Below are positions 1 to 12,241 of a stretch of 64,000 nucleotides of DNA, one piece after another. A program made the position numbers and the translations under genes. Origin of the DNA: Blastomyces gilchristii SLH14081 (Eukaryota > Ascomycota > Eurotiomycetes > Onygenales > Ajellomycetaceae); NCBI RefSeq assembly GCF_000003855.2, contig NW_003101642.1, positions 124,001 to 188,000 on the forward strand. Direction: 5' to 3'. The first letter of the stretch is position 1; the number at the start of each line of letters is the position of its first letter. The notes under the pieces were generated by a model. It saw only the letters and a program-made list of their open reading frames with translations, was not told where the DNA came from and searched no databases.

Positions 1-2115
1 ATAGATACGAGGCCGAAATACGTACCTTGCGACGAGAACTTGAATCTCGCGGCGTTCATCTACCTCAGTCCCATATTGGAGGCCCGCCAACGCATGCTGG
101 GCCTTCCCAAGCTCCTCCCCCGGCTCTTGGTCATGGCCCTGCTAATCTATTTGGTGGTATCATGGCCAATCCAGGAGGTGGAGCTCCTGCGCTTGCACCC
201 CCTCCTCCACAGGACCAACAACAGCCACCCCAGCACGCGCTTCAACAGCCCGGGTCCGCTCCCCAAGGACCTCCTCAACCACAGCAAGGTGCGTTTGGAG
301 GATATCAGCCCGCCTCAGCAGTCAATGGTATGCTCCAAGCCCAATCCCACACCGTTAAACCAGAGAAGAGGAACCAAGAAATTTCTAATGAGTGACCCTT
401 ATACAGGATATGGACCTCCACCTCCTCCAACTTCTTCTCCAGGCCCAGGAAAAGGCAGAGCCAATCGCGCGCCCCCTGGCCCTGCGACTCCTCAGCAAAA
501 TCACCAGGTTGCCTACCCTGACCCTCGCGCCTCACCTCAGATTCCTCGTCCCACCCCCACTAGCCAACAACTGAGCTATCGCGTTGGAAACACGTTAGCG
601 GATCTCGACCCCGACAAGCTCCCCCCGAGCCAAAAGAAGGAAGGCGCCGATTGGTACGCCGTTTTCAACCCTGAGGTTCCGCGCGTTCTGGATGTCGACC
701 TTGTCCATCACCTTGTTCATGATAGCGTTGTCTGCTGTGTCAGATTTAGCAATGACGGCAAATATGTTGCTACTGGCTGCAACCACTCTGCGCAGATCTT
801 TGATGTTGCGACTGGACAGCTCGTTACCGCTTTGCAGGATGAAAGTGTGCTTGATAAAGATGGAGACCTTTATATTCGCAGCGTCTGCTTCAGTCCCGAT
901 GGAAGATACTTGGCTACTGGGGCGGAGGATAAACAAATCAGAGTACGAAATATTTCCTTTTCTTATCGTATCGACTTCCTCTCGGGTTGACAGTTAACTA
1001 ACCATGTTATACTACAGGTGTGGGATATTGCTAACCGAACCATAAAACACATTTTCTCCGGCCACGAGCAAGATATTTACTCCCTCGACTTCGCCCGCAA
1101 TGGCCGTTACATCGCATCCGGCTCCGGTGACAAGACCGTTCGCCTCTGGGATATCGTCGATGGCAAACAGGAACTCATCCTCAGCATCGAAGATGGCGTT
1201 ACAACCGTCGCCATTTCCCCTGACGGGCGCTTCGTTGCTGCCGGCTCTCTTGATAAGAGCGTTCGAGTCTGGGACACGACGACTGGATATTTAGTCGAAC
1301 GCCTGGAGAATCCTGATGGACACATGGACAGTGTTTACTCCGTTGCCTTCGCGCCCAATGGCAGGGATCTTGTCTCGGGAAGTCTGGATAAGACTATTAA
1401 GATGTGGGAGTTGACGCCGCCCAGGGGCATGGTTCCTGGGGCGGGTCCGAAGGGCGGCAAGTGTGTTCGGACATTTGAGGGTCATAAGGTTAGTTTTGAG
1501 GCGAATTTCTTTCACCAAACGGGCTTTCGTCACGCGTTGCAAAATAAACTGATGTGCTCTTGCCTTTGCAGGATTTCGTTCTTAGCGTTTGCTTGACACC
1601 CGATGGACGCTGGGTGATGAGTGGCTCTAAGGATCGTGGTGTGCAGTTCTGGGATCCCGCTACTGGAAATGCGCAGATGATGCTGCAGGGTCATAAGAAT
1701 TCAGGTTAGTTTTCGATAGTTGATGTCGCTGGTGCCGTTTAATCTCTAACCATCTGCTTGTTCGGTAAAAAAAATAGTCATCTCTGTCGCACCGAGCCCA
1801 ACCGGGAACTTATTCGCTACTGGGAGCGGTGACATGCGTGCTAGAATCTGGAGGTTGGTTTTCATTATTTTATTTTTTCTCCCCCTTTGCCATATACCAT
1901 TATTTGTCACCATTAGGACCACAATGTCCTGGTTCCGGTTCAGACTAAGCAGCCAACCGCTGGTTCTGCATCCAAAACCCTCAACCCCTCCTTCTCGTTC
2001 TTTGCATTTGTCGCCTCGCATATTAACTAGTTATACGTCATACCAGGTTAAGATACTGACTGAAATAAAACCCGCCTATGACAATAGCTATACCAACTGG
2101 GATCGAAGGTCATAA
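1..2115 (+). CDS. rcoA: Transcriptional corepressor Tup1/RcoA (5' end outside the window)
   Basis: WD40 corepressor that works with Ssn6/Cyc8 in the nucleus and is recruited by DNA-binding repressors. The window opens inside the gene, at the end of the N-terminal Tup coiled coil (motif [15 protein letters not shown]), followed by a Pro/Gln-rich linker and then a WD40 propeller with repeats ending in motifs such as VRLWDI, VRVWDT and IKMWEL. Exons read as 3-327, 407-942, 1018-1488, 1572-1704, 1778-1853 and a last one. Introns start with GT and end with AG, and the frame is kept throughout. The last intron starts at 1854 (GTTGGT). Its acceptor is unclear: 1916 or 2030 both lead to the stop at 2113-2115. 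Acceptor 2030 gives the ending ARIWSYTSYQ, which looks more like the family's usual end than ARIWRTT. Identity is firm; the final 30 codons are not. Confidence 0.95.
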
Positions 2116-5100
2116 GCAGTATTTTTTTTTCCTTTTTCATCTCGACACGCACCCTTCAAACGGCAACCCATTCATGGCACACCTATACAAACCAACCTAT
2201 CCACTCAACCTATGCAACATACAATCCAACATAAGATATACGGTTCATAGGAAGCAGACCACGCGAACAAGCTATCGGACACAATATAATGAACTGAAAA
2301 TTCTAAGCAAGGGAGACATTTTTACAATATGGATTACTATATAATTGACTCGCCGTACCCTATCCTCCCCATATCCCCCCTTTTCTTCTAGGAAACCGTC
2401 CTATCCGTCTGCATACTTTTATATCTTTTACCCACCCCTGTCTAGTTTTGGTTTTACATCTCACTTTCGGGGTGGGGTGTATTGTGGGGGAGGGAGAGAG
2501 TAGGCAAATGGAAACTGATAGAGAAGGGAGTTGGTTGTGTGTTGTGAGGTTGTGGAGAGGGGGGAAATAAAACCGGAAATTGGAATGGCAAAGGTGGTTT
2601 TCTTTTCTCTCTTTCTTTTGTTTTTTCGTTTTCGCCAAAGGATCTGGATGGGTTATAAATTTCTTATCGGGCTTTCTTTTTTCTATTTTTTTCACGTTTT
2701 GTTTTCATTTCTATGGTTTATGTAGTCATTACCGGGTTTCCTTTTGATTGATTTTATAGCTATGCTATCTTCCTTTTTATTATTCCCTTTCTCCCTTTCT
2801 CCCTTTTTCTTTTTTCTTTTTTTTTATTGTCATTCTTATTATTCTACACTCCCAACCTTTCTCCCCACCTCTTGGGAAGAGGGCAGCTTTTTGAACTCGT
2901 TTTCTGGGAGGGTTGAATTTTCCATTTTCATCATCCCTTCTTTGCAGAAAGTTGGTATTGGACGGGTCAATGATATGGAAATCAAGATAGGGAGGGCTGG
3001 TAATTCTGTTATTCAAGTGTTTGTGCCTGCTCCAAATTGCAAGGTTTTGATTTTGAAAGTTGGAAAGGCTGAAGGTCGGTTTCTATTTTAGTATTTTACC
3101 TATATTGCAACGACCTACCTACCTGAGCTAGCCTAGGGAAAGGAAAATATATATATTTTTATGAGGATAACTATTCTTCTTCGGCCCTCTCCCTCCTCTT
3201 CCACCGCGGCGGAGGGAGAATATCAGTATCGTGGATACCTACAGTACCTATGAGTATTTTCCAGATTGGATGGAGCATAACATCCGAACGACTATTGGCA
3301 TTCAATTGTATGTGCAAGGATTGAGAGCAACAAAACTCCCCTCGAATGTTGCGCGGTTGGAAGACATTCGTTCTGGAGATGTGGCGATGTATGTTTGTAT
3401 ATCCACCATTTCGATTTGTTGAACTGAATCGATTGATTGTATTCAAACACTTCGGTCTATTGTTCCATTGATAGTTTTTCATAAAGCTGGTTTAGTGTCA
3501 AGCAATTGAAAAAACAGTCACTTCCACTCATGATCAAAAAAAGTATTTATAAAATGGCTAAGATATTCAAAATACGTACAAAACTTGGCTACCGGGGGGC
3601 GCTGCCTCCACCGTTTTAGCTTGCGTGGGATGAGAGATTGTCGCCTCCCCTCAAATACATTGTCATCATTCTGTTCTGTTGCTTGCTGGCTTAGATATAA
3701 GAGCGGATGGATACGCCACTCCGAAAGGTCTGCATTCAAGTTGCCGAAAAAAAAAAGAAGCAAAAAAGCAATGCTGACGCCTCTCCCGCCCCTCGATGAG
3801 ATCAACTTGTTCCAGCACTTGAACAGATTTGATCACGCCGGGTTGGAGTTTACGCGTCTTGCACGAGATATCTTGACACTCATCAGGCCACAGCCATCGC
3901 TGCAATTGCTTCCAGACCTCAAGGAAACGGTGTCCACACATTGCAGGAGGTGTTCCTTGTTGCAAAGCTACACAAGCTTCCGGCGAAATCTATCATACAC
4001 CTACCTTTATGCTACGCGGTGAATTGATTGATCGCATGTAGCTGGTAAGTTGCTCAAACGTATCCATGCCTATTTATTTCCCAACAAGTCAGCGGATAGA
4101 GGTGCATGCATAGACTCAGATGAATAGCAACAGACATTTCAACCCAAAACATGTGGATGCAACGCGATGAAAATAACATTTTCAGAGCCCTTGTGGCAAT
4201 TAGGAGTCTTAGGAACTAAGCGCACGAAAGATCAAATTTTCATTTCCATTTAGTTCCTTCAGAGGAGACGGAGGAATCCGAGGGCGTGTGAATGGTCCCT
4301 CCTTGGGATGTAGGAAATGCAAACATCGATTCGCGAGTCTCCTAGAGAACCCCTCCCTGACAAGGGATCATAGGTTGGCATCAGTGTGAGAGAGATACCT
4401 TAGGCCAGGCGACGGAGTTCATCCATCAAAAAGGAATTTGCACGGAATGGAGACGAGAGGTGGGTGGAAGGAAGAATGGCCGTTGGATGTTCAATCCTGC
4501 TACATGGTGTTGATGTGCGCCTTGGGTACCCATCAACTCCCCTCATACCGAGTTTGACTTTGCTAAGTTTGACGCAATCCAACAAGTATGCCACAGGGGC
4601 TGCTATGATTCCAGCTGTGCTGCGAAGCCTATTACCTGCGTCTAGGCGTTACTTCCATTCAACATGCCAACATCTCGGTGGTGTAGTGGACCACAATAAA
4701 TTGCCCTGTGAGTGGGATAAAGGACATATCGGTAGTTAGTGGCGAACGAACTATCGGCCTCGCGCTGCTTCTCGCGCCCCTATTCCACGGCGGACGGGAC
4801 TTCCAGACAACCACCCACCCAGTTTAGCTGGGGAATAGGCAGGAATGAGGAATTTTGTGCATGGTCACGGCTTTCATTGAGTGCCTTTAATGCGCTACCG
4901 AAGGGAAACTTTTGTCGCAGTATCCGTATTACATCCCATTATGCCACCCACATATGGAGGCAGGCTGGCTTGCGTTTGTTCACCGCGTGGAAGTTATCAG
5001 ATAAAATTTTCATCGCACAGCCAAGTAACCTTTGCCAATTAAACTCCCCTCATATATTCGGCCCAAATGGGGTTTTCGGGGCAGCTAATACCCATCTGCC

Positions 5101-6783
5101 AGTCAGACAGTACCCGGCATCTGACGAAAGTGTGAAGGAAGCTAAGTGTATGCTAGATTTCGGTCGGTTGTTTGACTAGAGGTTTCAGAAACGCAAGCGC
5201 TGGGTGGACGAAAGGGATAGAAAGAATAATAGATCGATCTGTCGAAATGGCACTTGAGGTGAACCACGGGGGAGCAAAATAGGTACAGTAGATAGATGGT
5301 GGCACGCTTGACCGAAGATGCCGTCAACGATGGCGCAAACAGGCGAAATTATATATATGGCGGCCAAAAGTGTCGCCGAACCACCTGACCCTCTTTCTTT
5401 GGTTGGGCTTTCGGTTCGTGCTGTCGTCAAAATAAAGTTGTCTTTCAAAAGACTAAAAAAAGACAACAAAACAAAAGAAAAGAAAAGAAAGAAAGGAAAA
5501 AAAAAAAAAAAGAAAAGGAAGGAAAAGCAAAATGGAAAAAGGAAAAAGAAATGAAAAGAAAAAAAAAACGTGGTTCAAGTATGCTATTTGCTTCTTCTCC
5601 ACATGTTCATGATAGTTCTAGGGTTTCTCTCGAATATCTATCAAATGGCCGGGTGCCTGACGGGCCAAGAAGACAGTCGTCCTTAACAGTTCTAAATACT
5701 GAGTTTTTGGAGAAGAAATGGACGAGAGTTTACGGTGCTGTCAGTTGTATATACGAATCAGAGAGAATTACCAGTTGTCGCGCAGTAGCGATAAAACGAT
5801 GGCTTATTAAAGCGGGAGGATTTGGACATCCTCGCCTCAAAGGCAACAGAAGTTCATCAGCCCTAGTTAGTAAACCCTCAGTTGGTCACTAGAAAAAGGC
5901 TGGGAATATCAAAATAGTCTCAACGAAATCACCAAATGGTTGATTTTTATGCATGTCACGGCTGGGTGAATCAAAGGCAATGAATTGATTGTCTGGACTT
6001 TTCATGCTTTGACACTTTTGACTCCCTTCCCATATGCATTCATCCATGACCATACATATATATCTGCATCCTGCCATCAATGGAGCCCCTGGTCGGGACG
6101 AAACATGTCACCCACTGGGCCACTGGTTTATTCGTTAACTAGTCTTATCTCCGGATAATATCAGCAGCTATTGACACCCAGGCTGGCTTTCCCACTTCCC
6201 CGGTTTCCAGGGCTCAGGAGATGAGCCTGCTGTCTTGCAGAAAATCTTCTCCACAGCCGGCATTTGAATGTGACCAGCGACTGAAGCACGTCCACATGTT
6301 ATCCCTTCCCTGGGATATGAGAGAGACAATCCAGTTGTTCGGTTGTCAAATGCTTCATTCGGGTCGTGTGGAATCTGAAATCTTGATTGAGCCTGACAAC
6401 ATTGTACAGCTTCGGGACATAAATCTTTTAATCCGAAGCGTCGTGAGAAGAAGTCTAGTTTTATGGAGGGTTATTTTGCAAGCGGCACACAGTGTTTCAC
6501 AGCAGAGAAAAAATTGCTTTCGAGCTCCCCGATCCGAAGGCGGCGCAGAGCGCACGGCGACATCTTCAAGCAGCTCTATTGGTGTTCGATGCCTGTTGGC
6601 CCACAATCGTCATTCTTGTGCTGCCATGTTGGGGGTGCAAGACCGGACGCTTGGTTCGTTCATCAAGCCAAAAAGAAACGATGGCGCCGTGGCGTTGGTG
6701 TATTTTCATACAAAGACAAAGTGGATATCTGCCCGCCTGTGATCCCGCGGGTCATTTATTTTGTTTGCGGAATTAGTACTCGG

Positions 6784-6785
<2 letters not shown>

Positions 6786-6815
<30 letters not shown>
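6786..6815. repeat. Poly(T) tract, 30 nt
   Basis: An uninterrupted run of 30 T inside the long intergenic region. No flanking coding sequence suggests a retroposed copy. Confidence 0.9.
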
Positions 6816-6816
<1 letters not shown>

Positions 6817-9408
6817 GATCCTGATCCGGGTGAGTTAGTTACCCGCGCTGATTGTTATTGTTCAAGTTCAAATACTCCGTACTCCGTACTCTGTACGGGA
6901 TCACCGAGCTACCCAAGTGGGCTTGCTCTTGTAGTGAAGCGGAAAGAAAAAGAAAACATAATATCCCTCCAGGCCTAGAGGGCATGGAAGAAAAATGGGG
7001 CCCGTTAAGTTGCTCAGAGCATGGCTGACTCCTCCCGTTTCCTGACAATCGTAAATCGGAAACAGGGACGTGGGAGATTCTACCTGAAAAACTGAGCCAA
7101 TAATCCAACCGCGGTCGCCGCCAAATCCCAGAACGTTTTCCTTTTTAGTTTACAGTCTGTAGTGAGGATTCAAGTACCCTTGCTCCCACCATGTTCAAAC
7201 ATCGGCTGCAGATCGGACACTTACGCAGCGGAACAAGCGATAGTCTGATGGTTTTGAAAAAAAAAAAAAAAAAAGCCGGGGGAGATCTGAGCTAGAAATT
7301 CCTAGAAGTTGTCATTCGCCCATTTACAAGAAGGAGACTTCTTCGATCTTCAAATCAAAAGCCGGATAAGATTGTGCTTGTTTCTTACATCTGTTTTTCT
7401 TTTTTCTGCGGGATGGGGGCGAAGCTCACAAATGTGCATGACTACCCCCAGATTCTAAAAATTAGGTCACGATTCCCCAAGAATCTACCCACTTTCACTG
7501 GCTTTGGATTGGCTCTTGGCTTAGTCCTCGAAGACGCACTTCGGAACGGTGTGTCGCAAGGGGGCTTTTCTCGCTACTGGCGTTTGTCGCCCTTGTAAAA
7601 TAATGCCGGTTTTTACGAAGCCTCTCGGTGAGGGGTGGAGGGGAAGAAGGCGCAAGCTTTCTCTGAAAGGAGATGCACAACTGCTGTGCACCCGCGCACA
7701 TAAAACACCTCTTGACACGTAACTAGCTCCACAGGTGACTTTTAAAATGCGCCGCACTGACAGGTCATGTCGGCCGTGCCGTGGGCCATGCCTCCTGTGT
7801 CCCCGTCGTCAGAGTAATATGAGTTTCGATGAGGGGGCTCTTATCTCTGCTTTTTTGCCCAGCCGGCGCCACCCCGTCGAGAACAGAGGAAAAAGAAATT
7901 AGCTCGCCTTACAAGAAGCAAAGACAAAATGAGCGAGAAAAAGAAAGTCGAAGAAGTTGGAGTGATCTGTTTTTCGTTTGGGCCCTCTTTTTTTTTTTTT
8001 TTTCTGTTATTATCTGACATATCCATATCAAGTACGGAGTACATGTGTAGTATTGCCTTGATTTCCTTGTTCAAAGTTGAAGGTCACTTTTCTTACCATA
8101 TGACAAGGACTTCTCAGCAGACTTTGAGCTTTTGCAAATCAAAAAAAAAAAAAAAAAAAAAGCAGATCCATGGATATGCATGTAGAGACGGAACGAAAAA
8201 GCAACGAGAAGGGAGGGGATGAAAAAAAGCAAAAAGCGAGAAAAAACAAAGTAAAACGCGGCGGCCCAGCCAGTTGGTCAACTATGCTCCCTAAATGGGC
8301 ACATGCATGCAGGCGGCATTCATGATTCGATCTGGTTTAACTTTATCTCCGTGATAATTCTTGTCGCAAGCGCGTTTTCAAAACAGTAGGCTGGTGCTCT
8401 GCTTTGTCCTTTGTCGTTCTTCGTCCGTTTTCTAGCCCCCTGGGGATGGATAATTGCTTTTTCTTTTTTTTTTCTTTTTGGTTCTTGAGATACTTTTCCG
8501 CTAATTCAGTGCTGAGCTGAACGCTCCCCCCGCCGCCTCATCCAGAAATCCAGGGATAGAGACTCAACTAGCCCGGCCACTAGCCTTGGAGATCAGTCAC
8601 GCGGGTTTGCGCGGGAAACAGGTCCCTGTGAAGCGTGTATTTTTGCTTTTTTTGTGGCGGAGGTGGGATTATGAGTGTGGATAGTTAGTACGGAGTAGTG
8701 ATGAATGAATGCTTTGTGGATTTCCTGTTGATAGTCTGATTCCGAAGAGCCGAATAAGGACAGTCGATGACGCATATACTCCGTTATCCGTACTTTGTCG
8801 AATAACTTAGCGATACGGAGAGCATCGTCAAGGGCCCCCCTGAAGGCCAGGGGTCCACTTGAAGAGAATAAAGTGATGTTAGTGATAAGTAGGGCATGTT
8901 TATTCCGTAGTCCAAAGAGACATGAGATATCCTGATATCTGACGTTCTGCCCACGCCAACATTAAATTGACTAGCAAGTGGAGATCGTGCCAGAAGAGTA
9001 AGAAGCCAGCCCGGTGAGTGATGGAAATACGCCTTGTGAGCTGTAGAAACCAGGGATAGTCGACTATGTTGAATTGGCGGGTGGAATAACAGGTGTAGAA
9101 TGTGTAGAATATGAAGTTAGAATGCGATTGTTGAGGTAATAAATAATAACTCATGGAACGAAACCGGATGTCGACTTGTCTCCAGAACCGAACAACAACA
9201 ACAACGACAACAAACCACCACAACCACCACAACGAATTTCACCCCAAAAGGTCGTCGGCTCGTTAACCGGCAAATCGCACCACGCAGGCAGCCCTCTGGA
9301 AACAAGGGAACGGGCCGACCCATTTTTGCGGCTGGCAAGGTCTGATCGAGATCTTGGAATTGGCCCTGGGCCTGGGTGGAGTTGCGCGCAACGGCACAGA
9401 ATAGATCA

Positions 9409-9422
9409 CTCCGTATACGGAG
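9409..9422. repeat. Perfect 14-bp palindrome CTCCGTATACGGAG
   Basis: The clearest copy of a TACGGAG/CTCCGTA motif that recurs in non-coding DNA at about 6873-6899, 8032-8042, 8688-8697, 8777-8794, 8813-8820, 9619-9628 and 20228-20237. Function unknown: it could be a binding site or a relic of small element termini. Confidence 0.7.
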
Positions 9423-12241
9423 CACTCTTTGTATGTTAAATCTCTTGTTGTTTAAAACAGCAATACAGCAAAAGACGACTGGATTCTAACAACATGCAAA
9501 GTGCGGTAATAATAAGAATAATAATAGGCGTGTCAGCTTGTCTGCCATCTCGGCCTTTTTGTGATGAGCATCTGATACCAAGCCATCGGCATTATCAAGC
9601 GCTAAATCGCGAACTTTGTGCTCCGTATAGCCTGGATCATGTTTAGCTTTTTGGGTTTTGAACCAACTCCCAGCCGAACCCGGCTCGAGATGTTAGTGAC
9701 GGACGGGTTAGAAAGCTCCCTAGTCCACTGGTTGGCTAGCTGAACCAGCTCTCTCATTGGAACAACTCCCACTATCGTATGACCAGTCAGAGGCTAGCGG
9801 GCGCGCCACCTGCGACCCTCCCTGTTGTGTACAGAGTACATGCGGGCACCTCCCCCTGAAGCCTGCGTCGACAGTTCTCTCCTGGTCTCCAGGAGTTCGC
9901 ATTCTGAGCATCTAATCTAGCCTTGGAGAGTTTCTCATTTTCTCTACGACTCCCGACAGCTCCGAAGCACCAAGTCGCAAGATCAACTCATTAACCAGCA
10001 TAGCTTGATTTGACCCGCTTTACTTTATACATAAATCAAGGGTCGGCGTGTTTGAGGTGCCAGACACCTGATGCGTGCAGCCTCGCACCAACACATGTAT
10101 GCCTGCATTGGTCAGGGTGCCCGCCGTATCAGATTGGCCCACGGGCGACATCCCCGCGCCAGTTGGCGTTTGGTCCCTTTCAGACTTCAGTGATGGCTCT
10201 GGTATCTCTGCAGCGCCGAGCAGCCTGGTAAGTCACAATTCAAGCTTGGCCACACCATTTCAACCCACGACGGAACCTTCCTGATCTTCCGCGATTGGTG
10301 CGCCGCCTCGTGCTGCCGGGTTCACACTGCTTTGGCCCGATTAGTCGTCAAAGTGGTCAACCCTGCTGCAGAAAGATCGAGAAATTATAAGCATCACTAA
10401 CGAGTGGGCCTTGCTCTGGCGCTGGGTGTGTGTGTACAGCCTACGGGCGCAGTGTTGGGCTAGCCCAGAGTTGTCCTTTGCTTCCCGCCGCCCAGTGTCT
10501 GCGCTTCAATAATGCTTCATCCGTCGGACCCGGCCATATTTCCCATTTCCTCCCCACCAGCAATTGCAGCGGTTGACCAAGAGCGAAACAGAGTGACGAA
10601 TCAACCACAGCAATTTTTTTCCTCAAGGCTGGGTTGGTTCAACTCAATAAGGAAACTTACACCTTGGCAAAATAAAAATCCTGATACTGTGCATCGAGCC
10701 GGTGCTCAGCCGACGGTCGTTCTGGATCGGGGTCTTCAGGTCCAAAAAATACAGGCCTTTTTCGAGTATTACTTTGTAAAAACAAGAACTCCGGACGAGA
10801 TGCAAACTCTTGCCTTGTACAGTTAGTTGGGCCAAGGAAGAAACCTGTATTCTATTATGGAGTAAATGACACTGATGAGAATGATACTTCTGAACATAGT
10901 TCCATTTGCCATTTTTATTAGTGGTTGCACTTACCCTCTGGATAGGTAAAGCCCAACTGCTAGCTTGCTGACCATTGTTCTTGTCCGGGTTCCTGGCGGT
11001 CTTCGTCTAGATCCACCTTGCCTCGCTGAGGCACCCGCGGATAGTCGCCATTATTGGGCGTTCTCCTGCTCACATCCGGGCCTTGTTTTTACAGCCGGCC
11101 CCCAAAACTGACGCTAAGCTAACTGCCCAGTCTGGGATTTTTTAGTGTCTGCTTAATTTCAAGCCCTGAACCATTTTGGGGGCTTGAGAGCTGCAACCCC
11201 CAGCCAGTAACCCACCACCATTTCCTGTCAGGGATATCCGATCCTATCCCAAGATCCAACCTTTGCCTGACTCTCACGCTCTTCCCATCTTAACAGTATT
11301 TTTTGGGGTTCATCCTCTTAAAATTCGAATCTGCAGCCGAAGAGGAGAACCTCCAAAACGCACGTCATTACTTTTTTGCTTTAATTTTTATTTTCGCGGG
11401 TAACGACAATTAAGGCGCCAACCTTCCTATCATCCTGCTCTTGGTCTCCGCTTATCTCTTCCTATTTGCCCCATCCACTATCCGGTCTTCTGTTTCCTGG
11501 TATTCTTGCCCCCAATAGGCTTCGTCCCCCTGGAACCATAGTCGGGAAACAAACTGTGGTCTGAACTCTCAGTCCCCTGGCCTGGCGTATCTTGCCCCAA
11601 GTTCCAACGGCATACTCCGCTTTTGTGTGCTGCCGATCTTCAGAGTCATTGTATATCTTACCTCTGGTTTCCTTCAACCCTTTTTAAGTGTTTGCCTGCG
11701 CAACTCTTGGGACCCCGTTTGATCCTTGAACCCGTTCGAAAACGCACTTTTGGTTTTTTGACTGAACCACTAGGGGCCTCACTATATTTTTCATTCTGCC
11801 TCCCCATCTGCCTTTTCTCAACCGCGAGCTATTCTTGCCAAGTGCTGGGGACCAATTGAGATTGCGGCGATCGCATGACCAGCTTCCACACACCAAAATC
11901 ACACTCTATTCGCAGCAGTTTACTTGCGCCGCATGTCGACTTAGCAGATGCGGATAACATTTAAACGCCAATCGTCATCGGCAGCAAAAGAAAAGTAGTA
12001 GAAGAAAGAAAAAGCAAAGAAGCTTGTTCTAAAAAAAAAAAAAAAGAAAGGAAAAGCAAAGAACAAAATAATAGAAAAAGAAATCAAGTTACACTATCTT
12101 TATTCCAACTGACGTGCGCCGAATGTCATTATTCTCCGCTGGCCTCAAGGAAGGAAACCCACCCTCCCACGCCTTCGTTAGCTGCGCCGTACAGACAAGG
12201 TCGGCCCTCGCGCTCGATCTGCCCGTCCGCTGAAATTCGAG

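Larger units (their letters stand above)
2116..12241. other. Long gene-poor intergenic region
   Basis: About 10 kb between the TUP1 stop and the start of the zinc-finger gene. Open frames up to 173 codons exist (for example 3585-4022 and 6221-6742) but none shows recognisable domains, plausible splicing or codon bias. The stretch holds pyrimidine-rich tracts (about 2600-2830), homopolymers (T30 at 6786-6815, A runs near 7257 and 8141, a short A run near 12031) and repeated TACGGAGTA-type palindromes between 6.87 and 9.84 kb. It probably contains the TUP1 3' UTR, the long leader and promoter of the downstream regulator, and possibly non-coding transcripts. The last point is inference. Confidence 0.6.

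Noticed and set aside
3585..4022. 145-codon plus-strand frame
   Set aside because: No recognisable domain, codon use or splice context; chance frame in intergenic DNA.
4739..5179. 146-codon plus-strand frame
   Set aside because: No domain recognised, and nothing around it supports a gene.
6221..6742. 173-codon plus-strand frame and overlapping 171-codon frame
   Set aside because: Overlapping frames of similar length with no motifs, one running into a T30 tract. Treated as chance.
6856..6872. TTCAAGTTCAAAT as a tRNA B-box
   Set aside because: No matching A-box, acceptor stem or terminator T run at the right distance.
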